Shown here piece by piece: positions 38,330-52,600 of a stretch of 64,000 nt of DNA. Both the position numbers and the translations under genes were made by a program. Every line of letters begins with the position of its first letter. Positions within the stretch are counted from its first letter, which is position 1. The notes beneath the pieces were generated by a model that was not told the DNA's origin, ran no database searches, and was given only the letters and a program-made list of their open reading frames with translations. The DNA comes from Schistosoma mansoni (lineage: Eukaryota; Platyhelminthes; Trematoda; Strigeidida; Schistosomatidae). The stretch covers positions 12,570,512 through 12,634,511 of the forward strand of contig NC_031497.1 in NCBI RefSeq assembly GCF_000237925.1. Direction: 5' to 3'.

Positions 38330-39580
38330 TACAGCTACATGGTTTAACTTCAACACACAGTTTGTCTTCTGATATAATTTGATGAGTCACTCAAAAGCGC
38401 TTCATTTGTTATACAGGAGAACGTATTTCGGCCTAATTAAATAAACATTTGTTTGTAAGCTCTGAGTTCAGATAGAATGCTGGAATTTCCGTCGTTACAC
38501 AGACTATATCGACAAACATCCTTCACTCGATTAACAGTTTGCAACAACGTTAAAACTGGACGGAAAATGGCGTTTGAGAAATTCAGTTGATTATGGACAA
38601 TATTATTTTGTTATCCATGTATCGCCTAATAAATCATATGGAAAATTGATTGATACTTCATCTGTATATACAATAAGAGATTGAATGTTTATAATGTGTA
38701 TGTGTGGCTTGACTATCGGACGACTGTCTACATGATTTAAATTATGCTTATTTATTATGAATAGAAGGATTATCTGTTTGCTTAGTGACTCAGCTGATCG
38801 TCCGTGTATGAATTCATGAATGTGAGCGAAAATAAATAGTTGAGTTGTTCATTTACCTAGAGAACCGGAAGAATCTGAACATGTAATTAACTAAAATCAG
38901 TTTAGCGATGACTGTGTATCGCTTATAATGAAGTCCAAGATTCATCATGATTGCACAGAAGATTTCTGGATGTTTAACTAGCATTGCATTGTTACATAGT
39001 GTTGAGTGTAGATCAATTAGTGATGTGGTGGTAGATCAGTGAGCTCAGTAGGTTTAAATATAAGTGGTCTTCGAGTTCAGAAACTCTAGAAAGCTCGACG
39101 CACCAGCACCTCGGGGTAATGCTGCTTATTTGTCCATCCTTGAAAAGAACGAACATTCTCTCGGTCTGTAGTGTTAGGGAAAAAACTGAAAGTATTTGAC
39201 GTGTTAATAACCGTCAGATTAAATATTATTGATTTCAGTTTATTTAGTATGTATTTGTTTTATTTAAGTTCTGAATGTAATTGTTCATACGTTTGATCTT
39301 TGACATTTTCGATTTCACACTGCTTCGGTTCAGTATTTTGAAAACCGTTCATGTCGTTCCATGATATCTCCATATCCGGTGTTATCCACTCCAACTTTGG
39401 TGTTTCGCTCTCCGATGAGGATCGTTGGCACTTCTCAACTATCGACTGCAGCCCCTCGTAAAACTGATTTTTATTGTCGTCGTTGCAGTACGTTTTTGAA
39501 TTTAACGTTACGATTACACGGCATTTTTTATAAAGTGCTTATATGTCATTGAGTCCTAGTTTATAGCCCATCAATAACAT
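38330..39580. other. Intergenic DNA, nothing recognised
   Basis: AT-rich, with a slightly GC-richer patch around 39,080-39,130. No feature could be supported. Confidence 0.5.
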
Positions 39581-39589
39581 TTAAATTAA

Positions 39590-39870
39590 CCCTTTAAGTA
39601 AAATAAGTCGACTGACAAAAAATCGAGCACGGAAAAGCCCTATTTCTTCGGATAATAACAAGTCTATAAGAGTAGAGAATAAACATCTATCATCCTCTGT
39701 TGCCAAACATATAATCGAAACAGGTCATAAGTGTGACCCTAACCCGGTTTTTATGGTGCTGTTTAAGTGTAAAAGGGCGCATACTGAGGTTTATTGAAGC
39801 CTTAGCCATACGAAAATTCAAACCCCCTTTGTGTATTCAAAACAGTTTCTTCTCTCCTTAAACCTACCCT
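39590..39870 (+). mobile_element. Penelope-like element 3' coding fragment
   Basis: Decayed C-terminal part of a second Penelope-like element: SSVAKHIIETGHKCDPNPVF, VLFKCKRAHTEVY, LSHTKIQTPFVYSKQF, SLNLPW. The layout parallels SSILSHLIDSGHEVDRNQSF ... SLPWP at 26.28-26.48 kb. At least one stop interrupts it and the GIY-YIG start is not preserved. Confidence 0.65.
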
Positions 39871-39879
39871 GGTGATATT

Positions 39880-40165
39880 AGCTTATTATCCAGAGTGATT
39901 AGATGTCAAATTGTTTTCACATTATTTTTATTTTCCTTGTTTATTCTTACCCCATTTCCAGTCTATTTGACCTTTTATTTTTATATATAACTGTTCTTAA
40001 CAAGTATTTGTGTGATCAGACTGTTCGAAATGTACTGCGCTATTACATCACATAGTTCTGATAATCTTTGTATTCTTATTACATTATCGAAATTCTGCAA
40101 GAACATTTACCACATACTCTGCAACTCCTTTTGAATAGAATAATAGTGGGACTGCATGTATACTA
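39880..40165. other. Between two retroelements, nothing recognised
   Basis: T-rich DNA that could be the 3' end of the Penelope-like fragment or the 5' region of the CR1-like LINE. No hammerhead core was seen. Confidence 0.45.
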
Positions 40166-40171
40166 CCCCTG

Positions 40172-42690
40172 TTGCTGGATGACTCAGTCTCTTATTTAAT
40201 AATGAGTTCTACCTCAAGATCTGAAAGTATCGACCATATTAAGAGTGAATTAGACACCACCTATAAGCAATTAAGCGATATGCGTTCTAAAGTGGATTCA
40301 CTTGCGGGCTTTTTATTAAAGCATGATGAACTTAAGCAAGAACTAAAGACACTGTCACCCCTTAAACTGCTATTGTCAAAGGATGTAGTTCCTGCGGAAT
40401 TTGGAGACAGGGTCACAGTACAATCTGCTATCGATTTTATTGCTAGTGAAGTTACTAAACCAATAATCCCCCGAAATAATGTGATCATCTATAACATACG
40501 TAACAAAGTCGCCATTAAATATGTAAGGAATTCGATATTAAAAGCAGATAACCTCCAAGACAGTCCATTCTAATGTATTCGACTTAATAAAAAGCACCAG
40601 AAATACTCCTGCCCTATCTTGTCTAGATTCGATTCCTATTTATTAGTTGAACAGTTGAAAGAATCCGACCAGCTAATCTGTTCGCTTAAGGAGTTTAAGA
40701 ACGCTCATATAGTCTCAGATAAAACCACCAACCAAAGACTAACGAAAAAGAGCACCTTTAATGAAAATAACGTTGTTGAGATCACTACGAACCCCATTGC
40801 CCCAGCAGCTGAACCCACTGGTGCAGCTAATCTATTTCAGGTTAGCCATCACTTTTATTCACCAATGCAGAGTGCTAGTCGGTCTCTCACACCTTTAGTG
40901 ATTTCATCATTTCTCTACAGATATGGTAATCCAGATATTTCACTTCTTCTCCTTAAACAGTTTACTCTCTCTATGGAATCAGGTTCTTACCATAACTGTT
41001 GGAAAACCTCTTACATCATACCACGTCACAAATCTGGAGATAAGACTGACATGAACAATTATCGGCCGATAAATATTACTCCAGTTATCTCTAGAATTAT
41101 GGAAAAAATTATAAGTGACAAACTATCCAACTATTTACTGACTGAAAAATGCATCAATGATACGCAACATGGATTTCTAAAAAGTCGATCTTGTATGACA
41201 TGTCACTTTGGCTTCTTTAATTCAGTTTATTCTCTTCGTAGCCAAGGATATCTGGTATTAGTGCTATAACTGGACATTTCTAAAGCCTTCGACATGGTCA
41301 ATCACCGGCTTCTCAGAGGTGAACTTGCATCTCATGGGGTCCCCAACCCTTTGCTTGCTTGTACCCATAAGGTGTTTGTGAATAATAATAATAATAATTC
41401 CTTCCTCATTCACCGACATGGAATTGTTAAAATTAACTCTTCATTGTCGAACGTCGTCCCCGTTAGAAGTGATGTAATGCAAGGTAGTGTCTTAGTCCCT
41501 TTGCTCTTTTTAGTTTTTATCAATTATTGTTGTGGGTGTTTTTGTGTGGGTAAGCCCCTTTTGTACGCAGATGATCTTAAAGCAGTGTATTCATTTTCTC
41601 CACATGAGATGAGCAATATTCAAAGTTGCATCAGCACAGAGCTTAACAAGATAGCGCAGTGGCGCTCAAAATGGCAGCTGGAGCCTTATACAGCTAAATG
41701 TGGAAGGATATGCTTTGGTTATACGTAATTCAACTTGGATCTTGACATAAATGGTGAAGTGTTATCTAGGTTACACACAGTGGTAGAGTCAGGACTTAGG
41801 CATTCCTACGACTTGTCGTTTACAGAACAGATAATGAAACAGACCTTCAAGTCTCAACGCCTCATAGGATACATAACTCGAAACCTTTTCAACAATGAAT
41901 CACGTATTTTAATGTACAAAGTTTGTGTTCGACCACTCTTAGAATATTGCGCGTTCATTCTTAGTAGTGTGCGCATAAAGGATAGATTAAGGCTGGAATC
42001 AGTACAGAGGCGATTTACATTTCGTATTCTTGGAACTGATTGTACCTTGACTTATAATTCTAGATGTAATAAACTTGGGCTCGACCCTTTATGGAAGAGG
42101 AGATTCAAACTAAATCTTATCTTTTTCAAAATACTTAACAAACTATCCTTTACATCCAACCAAGCGATTCAATATGTAGAAACTTCTCACTACGACATTC
42201 GTTACTGCTTGTCACTAGCGAAACAAACACATTCCAAATCATCTCTCTATATAAATTACTTTATCTGTAAGTTTTCTAGACTCTGGAATAATCTACCACA
42301 AACTATTCGTTCGATAAAATCTCTCCCATTGTTTGTTCGCTGCACCGATGCATACTGCTCCTCTGGAAATGCATTAAATGTTCTAGCGCCTGTAAGTGTA
42401 TCATATTTCACATGTGAGATGATAGGAACTTCAGATGTTTAACCACTTACCTGCTGTCACTTTACATTAACACTGACCCTAGCAACCTTAACTTATTTGA
42501 ATAATATCTAACATGAACAGTGGTAAACCTGACCAACATATCTTGGGAATCATTGCTTTGTTATTCCATGCCCTCTGTTTTGATTTTACTTTCTGTAGCT
42601 GTAGGTACTTATCAATAATTCATCCTGGCACTGGAAATAACCTTAAAGAACAAAGTTCATAAATCATCAGGCTATTCACTTAAGAAAAAT
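40172..42690 (+). mobile_element. CR1-like LINE (SR1-type), internally deleted
   Basis: A coiled-coil-like ORF1 piece (40,202-40,573: MSSTSRSESIDHIKSELDTT, RSKVDSLAGFLLKHDELKQE) is followed by a CR1-clade RT (40,820-42,442): SYIIPRHKSGDKTDMNNYRP, LDISKAFDMVNHRLLRGELA, a degenerate QGSVLVPLLFLVFINYCCG, LLYADDLKAVYSF, and a C-terminal region LRLESVQRRFTFRILG, FSRLWNNLPQTIRSIKSLP. The endonuclease is missing, replaced by a short linker. Stops near 40,573, 41,267 and 41,726 break the frame. This is a different lineage from the RTE-like copies elsewhere in the window. The 3' boundary is approximate. Confidence 0.85.
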
Positions 42691-42989
42691 TAAAAGTTCC
42701 CTGCTGATGCATTGTATTGCCGCGATACATTTCATTACTAAACGACTTAACAGTTACTGGACTAGCAAACTTAAAACAATTTTATATCACATGTTTGTTC
42801 TCTACATTTAATGTTACTATTTATATCAAGTTCATCATGCCTGTAAACTGGTGTGAATTCTGTAACTATTATTATTTTCAGAATATACTTTTATTATCAT
42901 TGCTGGTTAAAAAGCGGTGGATAAAATTGATTGTAATCCCGTCCTCCTTTGCCTTGAATGGTGCTTTGATGATTGTTGATCAGTGAGTT

Positions 42990-43070
42990 TCCCATCCTAT
43001 AAGTGGTATGACTATTATTATTCACAAACAACTTATGGGTACATAAGTGTTGTGAAGAAACCATTTCGGA
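42990..43070 (-). repeat. Possible inverted fragment of the CR1-like LINE
   Basis: The minus strand reads CATAAGTTGTTTGTGAATAA, close to CATAAGGTGTTTGTGAATAA at 41,367 of the LINE. It is short, so chance is not excluded. Confidence 0.3.
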
Positions 43071-43269
43071 TCTATTCGGAAATGCAGTAATACACAAGTT
43101 TTAATAATGTTTGCGTAATATTTGTCATGTTAAAAAAACAGGTTATGTGTAATTGAAGAATTGTTCAAGAATGTTGAATTGACTTTAAAAAGGTGTAGAT
43201 GGCGTCGAATCGCGATTGACTATGATCACCGCTACAAGAAAATTACGAGTCAGGTTTTCAGTTAGATCC

Positions 43270-43760
43270 CTTAGTTGGCCAAAGACCAGAAGGCTGCTTC
43301 ACGGTTGCAGTATGATATATTTTTTGGCGATCTCGTGATATCGAAAGAGTGCCGAGACGTGCCAAAGTTTACAGGCGGAAATGCCGAGCGTAAGCAAGTT
43401 CGTGCAAGGTTACAGGCAACGGAAGGAAAAGTGTTTTTGGTACAGTTAAACGCACGAGTACAGTAAAACAGTCGCTGGCACAATTGGTTATAATAATTGT
43501 TTCCATAACACCGATCGAGTTCTCGTCACCAAAGTAGTTTACTACAAAGGAAAGAGAGAAACAGAGGAAACGCGAAACTTCGTAGATAGATTAATAAGCG
43601 TGTTTGTGAATTCGGAGAATGTGTAACGACCGGGATGCCAATATTTGGTTTAAACGCAGGACTAACGAACCAAAATTTGTTCGATTAGACCAGACATACA
43701 AGGCGTATTTGAGTTGCTCGTCTTATATTATATCAAAACACAAACTCTATGTTCAATTCA
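43270..43760 (+). other. Unclassified GC-richer segment
   Basis: More GC-rich than its surroundings, with open stretches such as AKDQKAASRLQYDIFFGDLV, a repeat-like look and TGTAACGACCGGGATGCC at 43,620. It may be part of an old LTR-type element, but neither a second end nor a known domain was found. Confidence 0.3.
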
Positions 43761-43769
43761 AACGGTTCT

Positions 43770-46290
43770 AATTTAAGATAAAGAACAAATTAAATAAAAA
43801 AAATACAAAATACCTCAAACGGTGCAGTCTGTACTATACAGTCAAGGGTTTTCTGTAACACAAATTAGAGTGCTTAACAACAGAAGGAATAGCTAATACA
43901 AAATATCCAACTCTTGAAAATAAATAAAAATATTCCCATAAAGATGGGATCTGAGGCTATTCCAGAAATTCATTAAGAACAAGGGATTCATAATCAATTA
44001 GACATTTGAAAAGGAACAGAAATGAAGCCGTTGAGAACGAAACTCTCAAAATATGGAACTAGTGGCAATCACCAAGTCCCATAATAACAAGACCATTTAT
44101 AGGGAGGGTATGTAATCAATTACAAGACATTTCGGGTGTGATAAGGTGTACAAATTTACCATATTAAAAGTGCCTCGTGATGCGAGATGGATAGGCGTCG
44201 TTTCTCAGGTAGGATGTATTCAGAATTATTGCCAAACAGACTAATAGCTTCGATTATCACTATTTTTTGGAGTGTTCTGAATTTTCATGGCTCAAAAAAT
44301 ATCAAACACTTCACACACGTGGACCTTTTATAACAAAGACCGAACTAATTAATACTTTGGGTTTGAGATTGTATTTAACCGTGGAAGCAACACCAATTTT
44401 ACAACTAACGGAACATCCTTTTCTGAGGTTTAATTGATGTATTAAGTTGATACACACGTATATCTTTTGGACGTTTGGAGTATACTCGGACCATGCATAT
44501 CTGTTTTCACGTGATATCTTTTCTAACTAGGACGCGTTCGAAGGTCATATGTTATAAGGTAGGATGTGTGAATTGATGCAGACTAAGTTAAATAACACCT
44601 AACAGTGGGCAAATATCTACTTCAACCAAAAATTGATTCAGCTTGCTATCATCACGGTATCTCTTCAAGGGTAATTATAACTAACGAGTATTAATTAATT
44701 AGATGACAAATGTGACAGTGTCTTTTTGTTATTCTTTATCCAGTCTGCCAATCGGGAGTGGAACAGTTATCAACAACTTTAGGGAGTTGGAAGTAGTACC
44801 TTTTGTTTTATTGTGACAAAGTTAAACATATTGGTGCTCACATGTTCGCTTCGATAGATTAAGTTACAGAAGAGAGCCAGTTTAGATCTTCTCATTCTGT
44901 TACTTACTATTATTATCTAGACTCTATGACGTAAGAACTAAGAAAAAGTTTTTACTAACTGTTGTCCGTTGGTGACTGTTATTCAAAATACTTGTAATTA
45001 ATTTCATTTTTAAGAGCATACATACTATTTTCGTGGGCATCATCAGTATGCTATTGCACGGGTTCAAAAACAAATATGACCTCAGTAGGGTTGAAGTCAA
45101 CAATGTTTTTGCGCTTTCTTTCTTCAAAAGGGGGACAAATTTTATGGACCAAGTACAGGGATAGGCAGCCAATTGATTGATAGAGCCAAAATATAGATTT
45201 CAACACCTGGGATAATTCCCGCTGACCCTCAGGAGAATGAGAGGTAATCTGATAATGACATAAAACATATGAATTACACCAAACCAGCGCAACACGAACG
45301 CATCACATAAAAATCACAGCATCCCACTCAGGGTAACGCTAAAGGGACTGCAAATCAAAAACTGAAGGTCCAGGTATGCTTCCACATTTGCTCATTTAGA
45401 GTATCACCCATTTGGTATGCTCTCTCATCTGAAATGACCACAGCCTCCTCAGAGAATAGCTTTGAGAGGTGACTTGAAAAACATGTACCTGTAGTGGTAT
45501 TGGTGTTGTAGGTTGTGTGGTCACATCATGAAAAATCTAAAATTTTCTGATTATGTCTATTATCATAGTAGTATTAATACCAATTTAGACCATAATCTTA
45601 CATACCTGCGGCTCCCATCCCCCTCTTGAACCAGATGTGTCTAATGCATGTCTTATAAACTGCCATGATAATCAGTAAAGCATATCACTAATTACTCTCT
45701 ATGTCTTTTACTATCACCTCCATATCTCCTCTTATTCTTCAATTTCTCATACATTATCAGTTAACTTGTTTGTTATGCTTGAAACAGTCTTCTTTCATTA
45801 GTGAAGCAGTTGTCACTTGATTATTTTCAAATTACAACCAACCAAACCCTTTGTCTGGCAATGTGATAGCTGCTGATATCCAGTATACCCATCGCCCTGA
45901 GACAAACGCATTCACTCAACTACAAGATATTCAAGTCCACGAATAACTAATAAACTGACCGGAATTAATTCAGTCGAGTGGCTGGGCCATCTACCATTGG
46001 AAATAAACAAATATTCGAAACCGTACCGAAACAACACGAAGCAATCGCAGTGAATTGGTTAGTTTATGCAAGCCTGTGGAACAGATATTGAATATTGACC
46101 CGTCATAGTGATTAGAGTTCCAGCGCTAATCTAAATAGGAGGTCTATGTTGGGATATTAGGGTTTTATGTGGTGTAGATTCGGTTGTTGTGTGTTCTAAA
46201 ATAAGTCCCAAAATGCAATAAACCAAGCGTATATTTAAAACCAGAGTGAGTTATGTTTACTTGAGAGAAATACTTTCTATAACGTATTTA
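43770..46290. other. Intergenic DNA, nothing recognised
   Basis: AT-rich DNA upstream of the VWA3-like gene. The promoter and any 5' non-coding exon should be in or near this stretch, but no site can be assigned. Confidence 0.5.
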
Positions 46291-46312
46291 ATACTAGACA
46301 AACCAAACGAAT

Positions 46313-46603
46313 ATGAATGAAGAGCTCAGTAAAATAGAATCCTTTCTTAAAGGTGATTCTGCAGTAAATAGACAATTAAGTTCAAGAGCATGGCTCAGCA
46401 TGTATGGGTTAAAGAATAATAAAATCGATAGGTCGTCCGTTCTACAGAACATTGGATTCCCAGTGAGAGGAGGTAAGCTGAAATTTAGAAAAATTTCGGA
46501 ATCTAAAGAATATCATCATTGTCTGGGAAAATACATTAAATCCTGCTACGGTGATAATCTATTTGTAAGGATAACAAACGATAGAACTGGAGATGTTTAT
46601 AAT
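46313..46603 (+). CDS. VWA3-like exon 1 (first WLxxxGLK module)
   Basis: Begins MNEELSKIESFLKGDSAVNR, then SSRAWLSMYGLKNNKIDRSS, IGFPVRGGKLKF and RITNDRTGDVYN. Donor TATAAT|gtatgt. The Met is 15 bases after a TACTAG that could be an acceptor. Confidence 0.8.
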
Positions 46604-49600
46604 GTATGTTAATTCGTGTTTATTAGTTTTTAAAGGTTATCGCTAAGAAAGGCTACATTAAACAACTGAAGATGAAGATAACGCAGGCCGTAGATCTATA
46701 TCGCGACCGCCTTACCTGGCTAACTTCTGGGAGTAGATCGATATTTGGTGTTATCCAAGAGCATTCGGCAGTTTTTCTTTTGGATATTAAAACGCAGTCT
46801 CCAGAAATATTTTCCGATTTCGTTAATTCCCTAAAGTGTTTGATATCAGAACAGATAGCAAATATGAAGATGATCAACATGATTAGGTAGCTTTTGTTTT
46901 TTTTAGCCCGATGTATTAGATGTCAAGATGAACCCTATTTTTTTTCAGACGAATTGGTTTCTGTGGACACCTCCACACTGAAGAATATGTTAGAGTGGAT
47001 AAACACACTAGAGCGTCTATCATTCTCCAGCTCGAGTTGTACAACTGATTGCATTTTAAGGATGGGCCAGTTTAAAAAGGTGAGTATTGGTCATATTTTA
47101 TTTGGAAGCTTATGCATACTTAAGCTTAGACATCATATAAAATAAAACGTTCGCATGTTATATACTGTGGAATAGCTGTGATGACTTGAAGTATTTGAAT
47201 TATAGTATGGACTAGTCATCCCAGCAATAACGCAATTTAATCAAGAAGTATTAGATGAACACGAACGAACGTACTGTATTTGGAATTCAAAATCAAAAGT
47301 CATTAGTACAAGGGAATCATTGGTTCATTCAGACATCACAGTAGCATACATTACTCCTCCATCCATACCCATTCTTCAGTTCTCGGGAATAAGGCCAGTG
47401 GGTCAGCTAACCTGCATTGGCCTATGATGCTAAATATTCAACTTTTCTTTGAAACTCTACCAAGGGAGTCAAGACAACGTAATGTGACAAGTTTTTCCGG
47501 TATTACACCTGGTTTTATTCCATTATGGCTTTTAAATCCTTGTAGCGGCTGATTCTGTATCAACCTCACATATGTTATTATAGTTTCTGGACAAATCACT
47601 TTATTTACTCTTTTCAAGCCACATTTTGACCTTCTTGATTATTAGCTTATTAACCCTGACTGTTCTCATATGATCGAATGTGTGTTGATCGCTCACCCTA
47701 TTCATTACGTGTCTGTAACTAATTTTCGATTTGATCAAAAATATTGAACGCATTTGATTAAATTGAGTTGGCTCACTTTCCTTCACTGCGCATCACTTTG
47801 TTTCATTTCACTTTGCTTTCGTCACTTCATTTTCCTGATTGTCTGTCTAGACTAATGAGTGTGTGAAATATAAGTATTTAAAATTCATTTTAGTACCTTG
47901 CTTATTTCATTCCGTTATTCTCTAACGTCATTTAGGTTGATAAAAAGACGCAATGGTTGGCGGCATGTGTATTTTAGTAGCAATAAGCATTCGGCTTAAC
48001 TGTAGTCAGATATAAGGCCACTAAATCCTTTTGTGTAGACCCTACATACGATCAGCATTATGGGAGATGGGAAAAACACATGGCAAATCTTTATACTGAT
48101 TTATTCATATATCATAAAATTTACTATGACAAGACGCCTGTTGGGATGACCCTGTGATTTTCTCGCAAGCGACATGACAAGCTCATGGGTCATCAAGGAG
48201 CATTTTCAACTAATCAGCGATTAATTAGAAGTTATGTGAAGTTATGTTACTAAAATAACGAGAATGAAAAAGTCACATGTGGAGATCCTGATTGGCTGAT
48301 TAACACACTGCTACTATGTTTAGCAGTATTCTAGAACTTTCGGTAAAACTCAAGGACTCTTAAATTACTATAAAATCCCTGTATTTTCTGTACATAAATG
48401 AACCCTGTAGTAAAGTGCTTCCCACACACTTTGTGCCTTTTTTCTGGTCTTCAAGTCGGTGTATAGTTCTAGCTCGGGGGTTACGGAACTAGCTTAGGGA
48501 AGCGAATATAGCGTTCACAATCGGCCAGACGTAACAACGCCAAACTTACTTCACACATGAATTAATAGCATGCCATAAACTGACTCTGTCGCTATTCGCA
48601 TCCCAGCACGGCGTTAGAAACTAATGTGCGAGGTGGAAGTCCTTGAGATGATATTCGTAAAACATGTACAAGGTACAGCATTTAGTGTTTCAGGGTGACA
48701 ACACCAACTGAATTACTATCAGTGTTCCAGTACACACATTACAGTGCCTAAGCATTAGCGGATGTCAGCGACCTTTTGAAGAAAGCGGTAATGTAACACA
48801 GAAAGTCTCTAAATATCCTCAACTCAAAAAGCCGAATTCCAGAATATCAGGTAAGAACTCCTATCGACGAATTCTAAACTTAAATGTCTACAACCTAACC
48901 AACATTCCAGATTACTTTCGTTTGATGTGCTACCACAATTAATCACACAAACCTATCAGACACGCGAGCTCTTCAAGTATTATACTCCTGTTCATAAAAT
49001 TTAATAAGTATATATTTATTTTTATTTGGACTGGTAGCATGAAATTAAGTAGTAGTTCTTAGTGCCTCTTAACATCCTATAAAACTACTTGTCAACTACG
49101 TTTAGTTGTGAATATTTTTCACTTCATGTCGTTTATATAATAACCAGTAATACACTAAAATTCTAATATCCATATTATAGGTATCTATAATTGGATAAAG
49201 TTCAAGTGTTTTAAAATCGAGTCTCATTTTATAGTAGATTGGTCTAACGGCTGTGATAACAAATTAAACTTTCAGTTGTGACCAAGTCTTAAATCAAGAG
49301 GATCGAATCCGCCCTATCCTAGTGAACGGCGAGTTTTTCCTTGATGTCCTTAGTTTACACGTAGTTTTCAAAGGCTAGTGACGAAATAATCTTCTTAGAT
49401 CTGGATGAGGCAGTGCTTTTATTACTATTTATTATCATTATTATCATCATTATTTTTAATAAGGATCGAAAATTTTAAAAGGTACATAAACTGTCTTTAC
49501 AGTGTTACTATCAATCATAGAAGTTCAATCTACATAAAGGCCCAGTACCAAACACTCAAAACCTCTGGGACAGATATTGATCCACACAGTTCTATTTTTA

Positions 49601-52600
49601 TAACAGAGGTTAAATAAGTTATCTTTTACATTACGTAACAGTTTTATCACAATAATTCAATACTTCTTATATTAAGCCCAGTTAGACGACATCCGTTAAA
49701 GAAGCCGGAGAATGTACTGTGCCCTTAAAATAAACATCAACTGAGATATAATACTACTTTAATTATATTGATATGGGTTATTTAATGAAAACTGCTTTGA
49801 GGCACAATTCTCAAATAAATACTTGATGAAGTAAAGACATAAACTGATACAGTACGACGCATATTTGTTTTCACTTAGTCGTTCTTTATCAGTTGTTTAG
49901 AAAACTGTTAGCATTGAAATGTACCTAAAATCAAATAACAAAACTGGAGACTAAAAAGCTATCAAGTTATCAGTACTTCTTTGAAGCAAAAATATTTTCC
50001 ATCGTTGTAACTTATCGCTGTCATTGTAATTGCATAATTTTGATTAAACCATCCATTATTATCAGTAATATTGTTTATGTTGTGTTATATCTTCTTTGCT
50101 TAGTTATTTCTTACTTCATGTTCTTAAAAACGATATTTCTACTCGTCTGTGATTTTCTCTCACCAATTTCTCAAGCCTATATAAACTCCTCAAACCTCCT
50201 TGAGATTTACACAAACCTTGCTATCAATTTTCGTTTTCCGGATAATTGATTCCTTACAGATGTTAATTTTTCGATATATGACTTCATATGGCTTTATTTT
50301 CTACATATATATCTATAGTACTGATAATTCTTGTCATTTCGATCTTCTTAGCTATCAATATCTTATTTAATACCATATTATATTTCACTATGAATACTGT
50401 TGTATGTAGCTTATGCTGAACTATGAGATAAAAGTAATATTATATTATTCGGTATCAGTTGTTGTCATTGTTTTATTCAAATCCACGCAGTTAATTGTAT
50501 TAGTTAATTGCTGCGAAGAGGTGGCTATAAAAAGTCACCGGGCAGCCAGATGAAGTCACAAATTTCAAAAATGAAGGAATTGGAGTTTGAATTTTACTAA
50601 GAGCACCAGAACGATATCATAAAATCTTGCACCCGATCAGTCTCACTAAGAATAAACTGACCTTGATTTCCGTTGATATCTACCACTAAAATACCATAAA
50701 TTAGTTTGAACAAAGTTGTTAGCTTGGTATTTACGACCCTTTCGAATATTTATGTTTGTCCTGAACACTCTGTGATGTGCATAAGATTATTATTTGAAGT
50801 TAATAATCTACCGTCATAGCAATATAAAGAATGTCAATAATCCATAAAAAGTGATCAAGTAAAAATGTTGAGATTTATGGTAAAATATGTAACAGGAAGA
50901 CAGTTACTAAAGCTAACTGCAATAAGATACATGCTAGTTAAACACTTCAGTACAGAATCCAGCATACATATCAAGAGTTAGCAGTGGCTTTTTATATGAA
51001 TGAAAGGTTTTTGTGATTGTGCTTCATAATCTATACTAGGTGGTTTTACTAAAGAGTTTTCATTGTTGCCCTGAAAAACGTCATTAGTTGATACTTTATA
51101 CAGAATCAAGCTTTCCGGTCACTTAGCAAGTTTCATCCTGTTTCATTCAGATGACCCTATTTGCAGTCAAATTTCTGTGTAGGTTATTTTTACCTCCAGT
51201 TGTTCTTAAATTAACGTTGTCGGTCTTTTTCGGTTGACTTCTAACTTTATGACTATCTAACCTATTCCGTATAGGTCGCAAAGTTATTTCCATGTCACTT
51301 TATTACTGGTTGATTAAGTCATTTAATTCATAGAACGCGATAACACCAAAAACATTTGCCTCCTTTGCTAATCTTTGTCATTTCACATCCGAATTTAGAA
51401 AAAATAGTGAGGAGAAAATAAATTCCAGCAGGATGCTTTCTTGTTCACCTTCTAAGCTACAAGCCGGTTTTGTTATCTTGGGGTCATTTACCCCCCCCCC
51501 TAAACAGTAAGACTGAAGTATTCGTCATGGATTTTAGCTCATTACATAACAGTTCAGAGTCCACTATCTGGATCACTAACTTTACCACAAATCTGTAAAT
51601 GTAGATAATTGAGAATAAATGCATGCCATTCTTTTCTTGCAAATGGAATACACCCTTGATTTCATTTCGGTTTTTCGTGTGACAGCCCAAATCAAAATCA
51701 GATTATTTTACCTCAATAGAAATAAATACCGCGTTAAATTTGAAGATTATTACTGTAATTATTTTTAAACATATAGAGTTTCGAATCAGTCTATCTAATC
51801 ACTGAAGGTGAATCTACAATGACGTCACCGGAACTACTTGAAAATATTGTCAAAACTTTGAAACATCCACTTCATATTGTATCTTATTGTTGTGAAGATA
51901 TGAAAACAATAGACTATTTGCACAATTTATGCACTTATACTGGTGGACGGTAAGAAGTAAATTAAGATTAATTGAATTTTGGAATATTCATATTTTTCCT
52001 ACCTCTAAACTATTTTAATACAGTTGTAAGCATCACTGTATACAAATGAACATGAAATAATTGTTTGACTCTATTGTAGAAATTCGGACTAATTCATCCA
52101 CCCCTCATATAATGAAATTAGATCACCTTTCAGTTTTAATAGTAAACACTATAACCTATTGAACTGATTAACTCGACTCAAATGACATATTTGAAATGGC
52201 AGTTATCTTATGAGACAAAATAATTTATTGTTTGATGTTATATTTTGTTGCTCATCCCAATACTACCAGAGATAGTTGAGTTATGAATTACGAATATTCA
52301 TTCATCGACTATCTATGGCTGGTGTAGGAGTAGGTTTCAAGGAATCTCGAAGCTGAACCATGTAGTTACGTTCAGAATACCTGGTTAGGGTCAGTATGCT
52401 TGTCGTAACCATTGGTTAAAAAATTTGAGTGGCACAGCTACGAATCGTTCTCACTCGCACAGGTGTATTCACTATTTGCCTTCATATAGATCATACGTTT
52501 CTAAATTTCCACGTAAATCTTTTATATTCCATGAAATTCTTACATAACCCAATCATATCTTCTTTTCCTACTCTATTTTATTCTCACTAATACCGTTGCT

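Noticed and set aside
42897-43097. Minus-strand coding frame near the CR1-like LINE
   Set aside because: Only a short block resembles the LINE; the rest has no recognisable domain.
46887-46919. Nonsense mutation in the VWA3-like gene
   Set aside because: The in-frame TAG lies at the start of a GT...AG segment of 33 bp whose removal restores the domain.
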